Below, piece after piece: positions 53,717 to 61,942 of a stretch of 64,000 nt of DNA (position 1 is the first letter of the stretch; the number at the start of each line of letters is the position of its first letter). This DNA comes from Clostridiales bacterium (GTDB lineage: Bacteria > Bacillota > Clostridia > Christensenellales > Aristaeellaceae): contig DUQF01000025.1 in the NCBI GenBank assembly GCA_012837965.1, positions 30,291 to 94,290 of the forward strand, written 5' to 3'. The notes beneath the pieces were generated by a model, which was given only the letters and a program-made list of their open reading frames with translations, did not search any database and had not been told where the DNA came from. The translations under genes and the position numbers were made by a program.

Positions 53717-54677
53717 AGAGTTCACGCAGCCTTTCTTTTATATTTTCATAAGGGAAGCCGTTTTCCTTGCCCGCCAAAATCAAACGGACGGCGGCCACTT
53801 CCCGATCCCGCTTGAGCAAATGACCGATTAGGCGCTCATTACGGTTAATAGAGCGCTTATAAGGTAAAAATAAATCAAGCAAGTAATCTGCGCTATCCTT
53901 TTCAAAAGCAGCAAGTTTTCCATGGTCGAGGAAAGCCGCCAAGGCGCTCCTGTAAACTTTGCCGCCGTAAGGATTAAGCAAGATGGGTAAGTATTGAGGC
54001 TTTTGGTAGGCCTTGAGCCATTTTTCAACCTGAATGCTTCCGCCCGGAATTAAAAAGGCTTTTAAAACCCTGTCGCTTTCCTTGGCATGGTAGCACCTTA
54101 AAGCCATGGAACAGTTAAGGGTATCAATGCGGGTGGCAAAGTATTCTTTGGAAACTTTGCATCCCTTGGGAAGCAGGGACTGCGCCCAAGCATAGTGCGC
54201 CTGATCCAGCCTCGCGTCGATAAGCATGGGGTTTACTTCCTTGGCAAGGCCTTTTTCAATCTCGTCAAGCGCTTCTTTCAAGATCGCCGGCAGACCATTA
54301 TAGCGATGATCTTGCACCTTTGCTTGAAGCAATTCTATCGGCAGGGTACCGCAGCTGCTAAGGCCGGTCGCTTCTTCACCAAGGGAGCGGGCTTTCAGCA
54401 GAATTTTAAGGTTGGCAATATCATAGCGCGCCAAAAAAGCATCGGTCAGTCCGCTGTCTGTGGTAAGCTCCTTGACTAAATCCACCCCGCTTCGCAAACG
54501 GGCCTGGGCATTTTCTTCATCGTTGCCTACGCTTGGCCAGCCATACTCATTTAAAATCTGGCGGGCTTCATTGGCATCCTTGGCTTGCAGGAGGCGCTCA
54601 ATTTTCGCAGAATCCAGCGCATTTTTTTCAATCACGCTCATGCGCCCTACTGCATAATATATGCTCTGTTGCGGCAA
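53709..54677 (-). CDS. atpC: V-type ATPase subunit C
   Basis: 322 residues, the mostly helical d/C subunit linking the rotor shaft to the membrane ring. The start region YYAVGRMSVIEKNALDSAKIERLL matches family N-termini, which supports TTG 54677 (with GGAGG upstream) over the internal ATG. Further signs are the DLVKELTTDSGLTDAF and RYDIANLKILLKARS segments. Confidence 0.95.
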   Translation of the reverse strand: MPQQSIYYAVGRMSVIEKNALDSAKIERLLQAKDANEARQILNEYGWPSVGNDEENAQARLRSGVDLVKELTTDSGLTDAFLARYDIANLKILLKARSLGEEATGLSSCGTLPIELLQAKVQDHRYNGLPAILKEALDEIEKGLAKEVNPMLIDARLDQAHYAWAQSLLPKGCKVSKEYFATRIDTLNCSMALRCYHAKESDRVLKAFLIPGGSIQVEKWLKAYQKPQYLPILLNPYGGKVYRSALAAFLDHGKLAAFEKDSADYLLDLFLPYKRSINRNERLIGHLLKRDREVAAVRLILAGKENGFPYENIKERLRELYV

Positions 54678-54695
54678 AAGTCCGCCCTCCTTTCT

Positions 54696-55283
54696 TTAGC
54701 CAAACAAAATATCCGCCACCTGTTTTTCACAGGTCAAACGCTCGGCATCGATTAGCTTTTCCAAGGTACAATCGTATAAAACGCCGCCCGACTCCAGCAC
54801 AAAGCCCGTACCTTCGACGGTGGCTTGGCCTTTTTTCAGCTGACCTTTTTTACCCGCCTTGACAAGCTCCTGATTGAGCGTATCAATAAAGTTATCGCCC
54901 AAAAAGTCGCTTGAGCGGCCAAGCAGCACCGTTTCGTCCCCCGTGGCTGTTTTAACCGCCTGGCTTACAAAAAACGCAAGCAGGCTATCTTGGGGCAGGG
55001 AGCGTACACCTTCCTTAGCGTTTTCAAAAGCAAGGTCGATCAATTCCCGCTGCTTTTGCAGGCGGTTTTTCTTGGCTTCCAAGTCGCCCATGCGCTTGAG
55101 CCTTTCTTCAAGAGCCACCGATTCAGTTTGGAAGCGCCGCTTGTAGGAAGCCTCCAAATCGTCCATACGCTTGTCGCTTGCCTTTTGAAGGTTCAAAGCC
55201 CTTTCTTTCGCGTCAGCAACAGTTTTTTGAGCGTCGGCTTTCGCGTCCTCTTGAATTTTATCTAATAGATTTCTTGCGTCCAT
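54696..55283 (-). CDS. atpE: V-type ATPase subunit E
   Basis: 195 residues, peripheral-stalk subunit. A long charged N-terminal helix (about 1-90, ending KKNRLQKQRELIDLAFENA) is followed by a small alpha/beta domain with LGRSSDFLGDNFID and the C-terminal GFVLESGGVLYDCTLEKLID typical of subunit E. It probably pairs with the 107-residue stalk protein encoded at the operon head. Confidence 0.93.
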   Translation of the reverse strand: MDARNLLDKIQEDAKADAQKTVADAKERALNLQKASDKRMDDLEASYKRRFQTESVALEERLKRMGDLEAKKNRLQKQRELIDLAFENAKEGVRSLPQDSLLAFFVSQAVKTATGDETVLLGRSSDFLGDNFIDTLNQELVKAGKKGQLKKGQATVEGTGFVLESGGVLYDCTLEKLIDAERLTCEKQVADILFG

Positions 55284-55288
55284 GGCTT

Positions 55289-55765
55289 TTACATCACGGA
55301 ATTGACCATCAGGAAGGAAATGAGCAGAGCAAAAACCGCATAGGTTTCCACCATGACCGCCATCGTAACGCCACGGCCGGACATTTCGGGCTTTTGACCG
55401 GTCATGAGCATACCCGCAGCAGACACCTTAGCCTGTTGGATGGCAGAGTACCAACCCACAACGCCAACGGGCAAGCAGGCGGCAATAAATTTCAGGCCTT
55501 GAAGTAATGTTACATCAACCATCTTCCCGCCTAAAACGCCGGTGTTGATGAGCACCATAACGCCGATCAAGAAGCCATAGATACCTTGGGTAGCAGGAAG
55601 CAATTGAAGCACCAGCAATTTGCCGGTAACTTCGGGATGTTCCGTCGCGACGCCCGCAGCGGTTTCGCCGGCTAAGCCAACGCCACGGCTGGAGCCGATA
55701 CCCGAAAGAATAACCGCAATGGCTGCACCAAGCAATGCCAAAAATTGTCCGAGTTGAAGTTCCAT
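55289..55765 (-). CDS. atpK: V-type ATPase subunit K (membrane rotor)
   Basis: 158 residues, four membrane helices made of two fused hairpins, the rotor-ring proteolipid. Helix 2 holds L56-P-A-T59-Q60 and helix 4 the ion-binding E140 in MVETYAVF; Q110/Q111 lie at the helix 3 site. These correspond to Leu61, Thr64, Gln65, Gln110 and Glu139 of Enterococcus hirae NtpK, the Na+ site, so Na+ coupling is likely (inference from the residues). AAAGGAG sets the ATG. Confidence 0.96.
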   Translation of the reverse strand: MELQLGQFLALLGAAIAVILSGIGSSRGVGLAGETAAGVATEHPEVTGKLLVLQLLPATQGIYGFLIGVMVLINTGVLGGKMVDVTLLQGLKFIAACLPVGVVGWYSAIQQAKVSAAGMLMTGQKPEMSGRGVTMAVMVETYAVFALLISFLMVNSVM

Positions 55766-55834
55766 AATGTTTCTCCTTTTCCAATTGAGGTTCTTTTATC
55801 ATGCAAAGCGCTAAAGCGCAAAGCGACACTAAGG

Positions 55835-57745
55835 TTAGAAGGCCTCCGATAAGTCAACAAAACGGGTTTTAAGGTCAAGGGGCCTAAAGGGTACGCCGCC
55901 GTCTTCGTAGAACTTGCCGAAAAATTCAATGTATTGCAGGCGGCAAGAATGCACATACGCGCCCAGGGCGTTAATGCCAAGGTTAAACAAGTGGCAACCT
56001 ACAAACAAAACAATGGCCAAAACTTTTGCGATAATGCCGCCCGACCACACCATGCCAATTAAGGTGTTAAACACCATGCCAATTACGCCTGTGGCAAGGC
56101 CCATACCGAATAAGCGCATATAGCTTAATAGGTCGCTGACCCAGCCGGTAATCCCGTAGAGGGCGCCAAGGCCGCTGATTAGACGCTTGATGGGATTTTT
56201 ACTATCCCGACCCGTCATTAAAAGAATGATACCCGCTCCCGCAATGGCCAGCCACTTGCCAATATGCGCTAAGGGCGACACGAGAAGGCCAAGTCCAATC
56301 AGCAACATAGCCCAGCTCAACTGATCCGACACAACAGCCACCCAGTCGCCTTTTCGAGCGTTCATATAAGCCGCAACACCAACGCCGGTAAACAGATGAA
56401 TGGCTCCAACAATGATACATAAAGCCATAACAGGCATGGGGTCATTCACCGAATCCAAGGGGAAATAGGCGGCAAGCTTGGGAATGGGATTAAAGCCGAA
56501 TAGCGTGTTATAAACAATTCCCCATACCACCGTGGAAAGGCCGCCAAAAAGCAAAAGGTAAAGCATCTTGGCGTTTTTTACCTTAATGCGGTTAATTTTG
56601 AGATAAAGCCAGAGGACGACCGCCATCAACAGTCCGTAGCCGGCATCGGACACCATCATGCCAAATAAACAGGCATAGAAAGGCGCCATCACGGCCGTCG
56701 GGTCAATGCCGCGGTAGTCGGGCAGGGAAAAGCCTTCAACCACCGGCTCAAAAGCGGTGGCAAAGGGACCGTTTTGTAAGGCGACGGGCGGATTTTCATC
56801 ATCCAGAGGTTCCCGTATTTCAATAGCGCAGTAAGGAGCCACCTTCAAGGCACGAAGCTTAAATTCATCGGCCAAGCTTGCCGGAATCCAACCCTGAGCC
56901 ATGAAAGCAAGATTGGAATCGACGCTGCCTGTATGGATAACTTGATTTTTCTTTTGCTCAATGACGATAAGGTCATGCAAAATTTTCAAGTCGGACAGGC
57001 TGGAAGAAAACGCCTGCTCCTGTTCATCCAAGAGAATATCGCTTGCCAGAATTTTCTGTTCCTCTTCCTCAAGATAACTCAAATACGCAAAGGGGGTCTT
57101 CCCCTCAAGCATAGCAAAAGATTCCCTTGAAAAATCAACTGTATTTAAGGCAACCCTGACCTCTTCTTCCACGCTGTTGTCGTAGGCAACCAACAAAAGC
57201 GTCCGATCGCCGAAAACATTGCCCACTTCGATGCCTGCAGGCAGGTCGGATATACTATCCTGCAAGTTTACGAGATTACGTGTCTGTATAGATCCGGCAT
57301 ATATCGTTATTTGGCCTCGGTCGCCGAAATCTTCCGCCATGGCGCGCAATTCCCGCCAAGGGGCAATTTCTTCCCTGTTCGCTTGAATACGGGCAAGCTG
57401 CCCCCGATTGGCGCCCCGCTGCCTGTTGATACGCTCAAGCTCCTCCACCACCTCAAAAAGGCGGTCTTTTTCCATGGCCACACGTTCTCTCTCGCCCTTG
57501 GTGATTTTGGGCGGGAGGTTGACAAGTGAAAAACCCTTCTTTTGCGCATAGCGGCTTAATTGATCGATAGCGCCCTTAACGCGTACAAGCTCCACACTTG
57601 CGTCCGTAAGAAGGGACAACTGCTTTTCTTCATGTTCTACAGGGCTTACTTCCACGCACTGCATGGTTTGCATAAGCCAAAGCAAATCTTCCCGATCGCT
57701 TTTAAGGGCTGCGAGCGACAGGTGCCGCATTTCAACGATGGCCAT
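55835..57745 (-). CDS. atpI: V-type ATPase subunit I (a subunit)
   Basis: 636 residues. About 350 residues of coiled-coil cytoplasmic arm (LDEQEQAFSSSLSDLKILHDL region) are followed by seven or eight membrane helices (from MAPFYACLFGMMVSDAGYG). The last part has SYMRLFGMGLATGVIGMVFN, with the essential Arg of the half-channel, and FFGKFYEDGGVPFRPL at the end. It starts inside the last bases of the stalk gene. Normal length for the family. Confidence 0.96.
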   Translation of the reverse strand: MAIVEMRHLSLAALKSDREDLLWLMQTMQCVEVSPVEHEEKQLSLLTDASVELVRVKGAIDQLSRYAQKKGFSLVNLPPKITKGERERVAMEKDRLFEVVEELERINRQRGANRGQLARIQANREEIAPWRELRAMAEDFGDRGQITIYAGSIQTRNLVNLQDSISDLPAGIEVGNVFGDRTLLLVAYDNSVEEEVRVALNTVDFSRESFAMLEGKTPFAYLSYLEEEEQKILASDILLDEQEQAFSSSLSDLKILHDLIVIEQKKNQVIHTGSVDSNLAFMAQGWIPASLADEFKLRALKVAPYCAIEIREPLDDENPPVALQNGPFATAFEPVVEGFSLPDYRGIDPTAVMAPFYACLFGMMVSDAGYGLLMAVVLWLYLKINRIKVKNAKMLYLLLFGGLSTVVWGIVYNTLFGFNPIPKLAAYFPLDSVNDPMPVMALCIIVGAIHLFTGVGVAAYMNARKGDWVAVVSDQLSWAMLLIGLGLLVSPLAHIGKWLAIAGAGIILLMTGRDSKNPIKRLISGLGALYGITGWVSDLLSYMRLFGMGLATGVIGMVFNTLIGMVWSGGIIAKVLAIVLFVGCHLFNLGINALGAYVHSCRLQYIEFFGKFYEDGGVPFRPLDLKTRFVDLSEAF

Positions 57746-58055
57746 TGACTAACACCCTTTCAATGATGAACTTTTGCGCGTCTTCAAGGCGCTCTTTAGC
57801 CTTTTGGGACGCAGCGTCCATTTCAATAAGCAAGGCTTGCTTTTTTTGTTCAATGTCTTTGAGCACGGACGCCTGCTTTTCGTCCATATCCTGCCTGTAT
57901 TGCTTGCGAATCTGTTCGGTGCGCTCTTTTTCTTTTCGAGTCAGGGCTTCTTCAGCCTCTTTAATAATGGCCTGCGCTTCTTCCCTTGCCAAACTGCGCA
58001 CCTTTTCCGCGCTTTGTTCCGCTTGTTTTATTGTATCTAAAAGTTCAAAAGCCAT
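57732..58055 (-). CDS. V-type ATPase peripheral stalk subunit G/H
   Basis: 107 residues of uninterrupted, charged coiled coil (AEKVRSLAREEAQAIIKEAEEA onwards), matching the stalk G/H subunit (NtpF) that pairs with subunit E. CGGAGGTAATTC before the ATG is strong. It is the first gene of the operon order G/H-I-K-E-C-F-A-B-D, the same as the Enterococcus ntp operon. Confidence 0.88.
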   Translation of the reverse strand: MAFELLDTIKQAEQSAEKVRSLAREEAQAIIKEAEEALTRKEKERTEQIRKQYRQDMDEKQASVLKDIEQKKQALLIEMDAASQKAKERLEDAQKFIIERVLVNGHR

Positions 58056-58089
58056 GAATTACCTCCGACTTATATAGCATCTTTCTATC

Positions 58090-58119
58090 ATTATACCACA
58101 CCAAATAGCCCTTCATCAA
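58090..58119 (-). promoter_or_regulatory. V-ATPase operon promoter
   Basis: On minus: TTGATG (58119-58114), an 18-bp spacer and TATAAT (58095-58090) preceded by TGG, an extended -10 as at gapA. Confidence 0.78.
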
Positions 58120-58165
58120 GAAAAAATTACTCTTCGCGGCCTGTAAAGGGACTTTTTTTGTCTAC

Positions 58166-58181
58166 GGGACGAAATTCGCCC
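58166..58181 (+). promoter_or_regulatory. Operator-like element upstream of the V-ATPase operon
   Basis: GGGACGAAATTCGCCC, 70 bp upstream of the V-ATPase -10 box. It differs by one base from the element near cggR. It is on the strand opposite to the operon, but the element is a near-dyad. Confidence 0.62.
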
Positions 58182-58488
58182 GGCAAAAAATCATAAATCG
58201 ACCCTGATAATAATAACAAAACAACAAAAAAGTACCAATAAAAACATTTAAAACTGTACTTATCCTTGGTGCGATAAAACAGCCATTGTTATTGTTGACT
58301 ATGAAACAACGCAAAAAACTGATACAGATTGAAAGGCTTTGGGTACAGAACAAAGAATAAAACGTTTACAATTTACAAATTCAGCAAAAACGAATGATAC
58401 ACCAATCATTTTGATTACTCTCGATTTTATCCAAAACTTGTAATAAATCACGCCTGATTTTGGTAATTACCAAAATCAGGCGCATTGC
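58182..58488. other. AT-rich intergenic region without a gene
   Basis: About 300 bases, much richer in A and T than the neighbours. Only short, unconvincing frames occur. It contains the 32-bp palindrome at 58451-58482 near the purA stop. I see no tRNA, promoter or transposase remnant that I can name. Confidence 0.6.
58451..58482. repeat. Perfect 32-bp palindrome after purA
   Basis: CGCCTGATTTTGGTAA and its exact complement TTACCAAAATCAGGCG are joined without a spacer. It can form a long stem at the end of the purA transcript, but lacks a clear T run on either side. Confidence 0.75.
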
Positions 58489-59769
58489 TTAAACATTTCT
58501 ATAAATCAGATTTTCCCTTTCAGGGCCGTTGGAAATGAGCTTGATGGGAAAGCCAACTTCCTTTTCAATAAACTCAATGTAGTTTCGGCAATTTTCGGGT
58601 AACTCTTCATAAACACGCACATCACTCACATCGCTTCCCCAGCCGGGAAGGGTATGATAAATAGGCTTGACACGCTTAAGCTTAGGCGTTACGGGGAAAT
58701 CCTGAATAACTTCACCGTCCAGTTCATAGCCCACGCAAAGCTTGATTTCATCAAGATAGCCAAGTACGTCAATATTGGTCATCGCCAGGGTGGTACAGCC
58801 CTGCACGGTGCAGCCGTAGCGGGTCGCCACACAGTCAAACCAGCCCACATCCCTGGGGCGGCCGGTTTTGGCGCCGTATTCTCCCGCATCGCCGCCACGC
58901 TTGCGCAGTTCCTCCGCCTCCTGTCCGTGCATTTGGGTGGGAAAAACGCCCCTGCCCACGCTGGAAGAATAGGCCTTGGTTACGCACACCACTTCCACAA
59001 TGGCCCACGGCGGAAGCCCCGCCCCAACGGGAGCGTAGCCTGCCAAGGGACTGGAGGAAGTGGTAAAGGGGAAAATGCCGTGGTCGGGATCACGCAGGGC
59101 GCCCAACTGGCCTTCCAGCAAGATTTTGTCGCCCCGCTTGTAGGCATCATTCAGCAGCTTCGTGGTATCGCACACAAAGGGCTTAATTTTTTGTCCAAGC
59201 GCGTACAGGCGCTCGGTCTCGGCATCCACATCCAATTCAGGTTTGTTGTATAGGTGCCGCATAAGGATATTCTTTTTCACAAAAGAGGTTTCCAGACGGC
59301 TGCGCAAAAGCTCCTTGTCAAACAGCTGGCATACCTGAACGCCTACCTTGGCGGCTTTGTCGGAATAGAAAGGCGAAATGCCCGATTTGGTGGAACCAAA
59401 CTTGCGGTCGCTTAAGCGCTCTTCTTCGTAAGTGTCAAGCAGCACATGGCAGGGCATGAGCAGCTGCGCCCTGTCGGAAATGTACAGTTCGGGCATGGGT
59501 ACACCCCTTTCCAAAATTATGTCCAGCTCGGAAAGAAGCGCGTCCAGATCCAAAGCGACGCCCGGCCCGATAACGTTTTTAACGCCCTTGCGGCATATGC
59601 CGCTTGGTAAAAGGTGCAAGGCCAGCTTGCCATATTCGTTGATAATGGTGTGCCCGGCGTTGGCGCCGCCCTGAAAGCGCACCACCACCTGGCTGTCATG
59701 GGCCAAGGCATCGGTCATTTTCCCTTTGCCTTCATCGCCCCAGTTCGCGCCGACTATTGCCCGTACCAT
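58489..59769 (-). CDS. purA: Adenylosuccinate synthetase
   Basis: Joins IMP and aspartate with GTP to form adenylosuccinate, the first committed step to AMP. The 426-residue enzyme shows ANWGDEGKGKMTD with catalytic Asp12, GGANAGHTI with His40, and the GTP/IMP motifs KLLNDAYKRGDKILLEGQLG and TGRPRDVGWFDCVATR. GGAGGAAAAAAT precedes the ATG. It follows dapL after 91 bases and may be the last gene of the argS transcript; no clear own promoter was found. Confidence 0.98.
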   Translation of the reverse strand: MVRAIVGANWGDEGKGKMTDALAHDSQVVVRFQGGANAGHTIINEYGKLALHLLPSGICRKGVKNVIGPGVALDLDALLSELDIILERGVPMPELYISDRAQLLMPCHVLLDTYEEERLSDRKFGSTKSGISPFYSDKAAKVGVQVCQLFDKELLRSRLETSFVKKNILMRHLYNKPELDVDAETERLYALGQKIKPFVCDTTKLLNDAYKRGDKILLEGQLGALRDPDHGIFPFTTSSSPLAGYAPVGAGLPPWAIVEVVCVTKAYSSSVGRGVFPTQMHGQEAEELRKRGGDAGEYGAKTGRPRDVGWFDCVATRYGCTVQGCTTLAMTNIDVLGYLDEIKLCVGYELDGEVIQDFPVTPKLKRVKPIYHTLPGWGSDVSDVRVYEELPENCRNYIEFIEKEVGFPIKLISNGPERENLIYRNV

Positions 59770-59860
59770 ATTTTTTCCTCCAAGTTTTCTTAGGTATAGA
59801 GATTAGAATAAAACCGCCATCGCAAAGAAACAAAAACCGTTCCTTTGTTCATTTTGAATA

Positions 59861-61081
59861 TTAAATACAGCTTGCCACACGCTTGGCGGCTTCCACCGTG
59901 GTTTCCAAGGTGGAGAAAGCTGTTAGCCTGAAGTAGCCCGCGCCCGAAGGACCGAAGCCCTCGCCGGGCGTTCCCACGACTTGCACTTTGTTAAGCAGTC
60001 GATCAAAAAACTCCCAGCCCGAAATGCCCTCCGGTGTTTTCAGCCACACATAGGGTGCGTGCTCACCGCCGAAAACCGACAGGCCCGTAGGTTTTAGCGT
60101 ATCCAGCAGTACTTTCGCGTTGTTACGGTAGTAGACAATGTTTTCCTGTACCTGGCGCCAGCCCTCTTCATCAAACACGGCTTTGGCGGCCATCTGCACA
60201 GGATAAGAAACTCCATTGCACTTGGAGCCTAAGCGGCGACGCCATAGGCCGTTTAGGCCTACCCATTGGTCGCCGTTTCGCCCCTTGACCTTTTTGGGAA
60301 CAACGGTATAGGCACACCTGACGCCCGTAAACCCTGCGGTTTTGGAAAAAGACGAGCATTCGATAGCAACCTCATCCGCCCCCTCCACTTCGTAAATGGA
60401 CAAGGGTATCTCATCCCCTTGGATAAAGGCCTTATACGCCGCATCGTAAATGATAAGGGCTTCATTTTTCCTTGCCCAATCGACAAATACCTTCAGCTGT
60501 TCTTTGGTTAACACCGTACCCGTCGGGTTGTTGGGATAGCATAGGTAAATAACATCCACCCTTTTATCGGGCAGCGGAGGCACAAAGCCGTTTTCCGCTG
60601 TGGTGGGTAGATACACAGCACGAGTCCAGCGTCCATCGACATACTCGCCCAAGCGACCGGCCATGGCGTTGGAATCCACGTACACAGGATACACCGGATC
60701 GGTAAAAGCGACAAGAGTATCGGCCGAAAATAGTTCCTGAAGCCCGGATACATCGGTCTTGGCCCCGTCGGAAATAAATATTTCGTCGTTTTCAAGCTTA
60801 ATGCCCCGACTGCGATAGTCATGGCGGTTGATGGCCTCAATCAAATCCGGTTCACCATCGCCCGGCGGATAGCCGCAAAAACCTTCTGCCGTTGCCATAC
60901 CCCTGGCGGCATCGGCAAAGGCATTAGCCACATAGGGGGCAAGGGGCCGGGTTACATCGCCGATACCAAGACGCAAAACGCTTTTGCCCGGATTTTCACT
61001 AAGGTAGCGATCCACTCGCTGGGCAATGTCCGAAAAGAGGTAGCTGCCAGGCAAAGCGGCAATAAATTGATTAATTCTCAT
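59861..61081 (-). CDS. dapL: LL-diaminopimelate aminotransferase
   Basis: Converts tetrahydrodipicolinate directly to LL-diaminopimelate using glutamate and PLP. The 406-residue fold-type I aminotransferase matches DapL: RLGIGDVTRPLAPYVANAF, GYPPGDGEPDLIEAI, FTDPVYPVYVDSN, CYPNNPTGTVLT, and the PLP lysine in SSFSKTAGFTGVR. It replaces the DapC/D/E route and is seen in several anaerobic Clostridia. The next enzyme, DapF, is encoded directly upstream, 3 bases away. Confidence 0.97.
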   Translation of the reverse strand: MRINQFIAALPGSYLFSDIAQRVDRYLSENPGKSVLRLGIGDVTRPLAPYVANAFADAARGMATAEGFCGYPPGDGEPDLIEAINRHDYRSRGIKLENDEIFISDGAKTDVSGLQELFSADTLVAFTDPVYPVYVDSNAMAGRLGEYVDGRWTRAVYLPTTAENGFVPPLPDKRVDVIYLCYPNNPTGTVLTKEQLKVFVDWARKNEALIIYDAAYKAFIQGDEIPLSIYEVEGADEVAIECSSFSKTAGFTGVRCAYTVVPKKVKGRNGDQWVGLNGLWRRRLGSKCNGVSYPVQMAAKAVFDEEGWRQVQENIVYYRNNAKVLLDTLKPTGLSVFGGEHAPYVWLKTPEGISGWEFFDRLLNKVQVVGTPGEGFGPSGAGYFRLTAFSTLETTVEAAKRVASCI

Positions 61082-61084
61082 TCT

Positions 61085-61930
61085 TTATATCCCCATTTGT
61101 TCAAACCATTCGCCGTCAAACACATATTCGGCGGGGCCTGATTGATATACATGATTGTCTTTTTCGTTCCAGCAAAGCTCCAAGTTGCCACCCAAAAGCT
61201 TTACCTGAACGGTACGGTCACATTGACCGGTGAGCACGCCCGCAACCAACGCTGCGCTCGCGCCCGTGCCGCAGGCAAGGGTTTCACCCGCCCCACGCTC
61301 CCACACCCGCATTTGTAAAACATCACGCCTGACGACACGCACAAACTCCACATTGGTCCGCCTTGGGAACAGGCTGTGATTTTCAAACACGGGGCCGACG
61401 CTTTTGATATCAATCATCTCGGGATCGTTAACAAACACCACGCAGTGCGGGTTGCCCATGTTCACGCAGGTAATGAGCCAGTCCTGGCCAAGCAAGTGCA
61501 ATTGATGCTGAATGACCGTGTCGCCCGGCAAATTCACCGGCATATTTCCCGGCCGAAGCTCTGGACTGCCCATATCCACCTTAATACGGCTGACCTTGCG
61601 CCCGTCGGTTGTAAGCCACAGGGTGCGAATACCGCCCTTGGTTTCCAGGGTGATTTCTTTTTTATCGGTCATGCCCCGCTCAAAAACATACTTGCCAATA
61701 CAGCGGGTAGCGTTGCCGCACATTTCCGCTTCCGAGCCGTCGGCGTTGAAAATGCGCATGGCAAAATCCGCCACATCGCTGGGCTCAATCAGAACCAAAC
61801 CGTCTGAACCCACGCCAAAATGCGGCTGGCTCATTTGGATAGCTAAACAGGAAGGGTCGCTGACCATTTCCTCAAAACAGTTGATGAACACATAATCGTT
61901 GCCGATGCCATGCATCTTTGTAAAGCGCAT
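61085..61930 (-). CDS. dapF: Diaminopimelate epimerase
   Basis: Turns LL- into meso-diaminopimelate for peptidoglycan and lysine. The 281-residue protein has both active-site cysteines: Cys71 in EMCGNATRCIG and Cys220 in LACGTGASAAL, and begins with the standard MHGIGNDYVF segment. TAAAGGAG precedes the ATG. The pair dapF-dapL encodes consecutive steps, and meso-DAP is the usual crosslinking residue of this group. Confidence 0.98.
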   Translation of the reverse strand: MRFTKMHGIGNDYVFINCFEEMVSDPSCLAIQMSQPHFGVGSDGLVLIEPSDVADFAMRIFNADGSEAEMCGNATRCIGKYVFERGMTDKKEITLETKGGIRTLWLTTDGRKVSRIKVDMGSPELRPGNMPVNLPGDTVIQHQLHLLGQDWLITCVNMGNPHCVVFVNDPEMIDIKSVGPVFENHSLFPRRTNVEFVRVVRRDVLQMRVWERGAGETLACGTGASAALVAGVLTGQCDRTVQVKLLGGNLELCWNEKDNHVYQSGPAEYVFDGEWFEQMGI

Positions 61931-61942
61931 ATATTTTCTCCT

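Noticed and set aside
58162..58353. 63-codon frame in the V-ATPase/purA intergenic region
   Set aside because: Random AT-rich composition, no ribosome site, overlaps the operator-like element.
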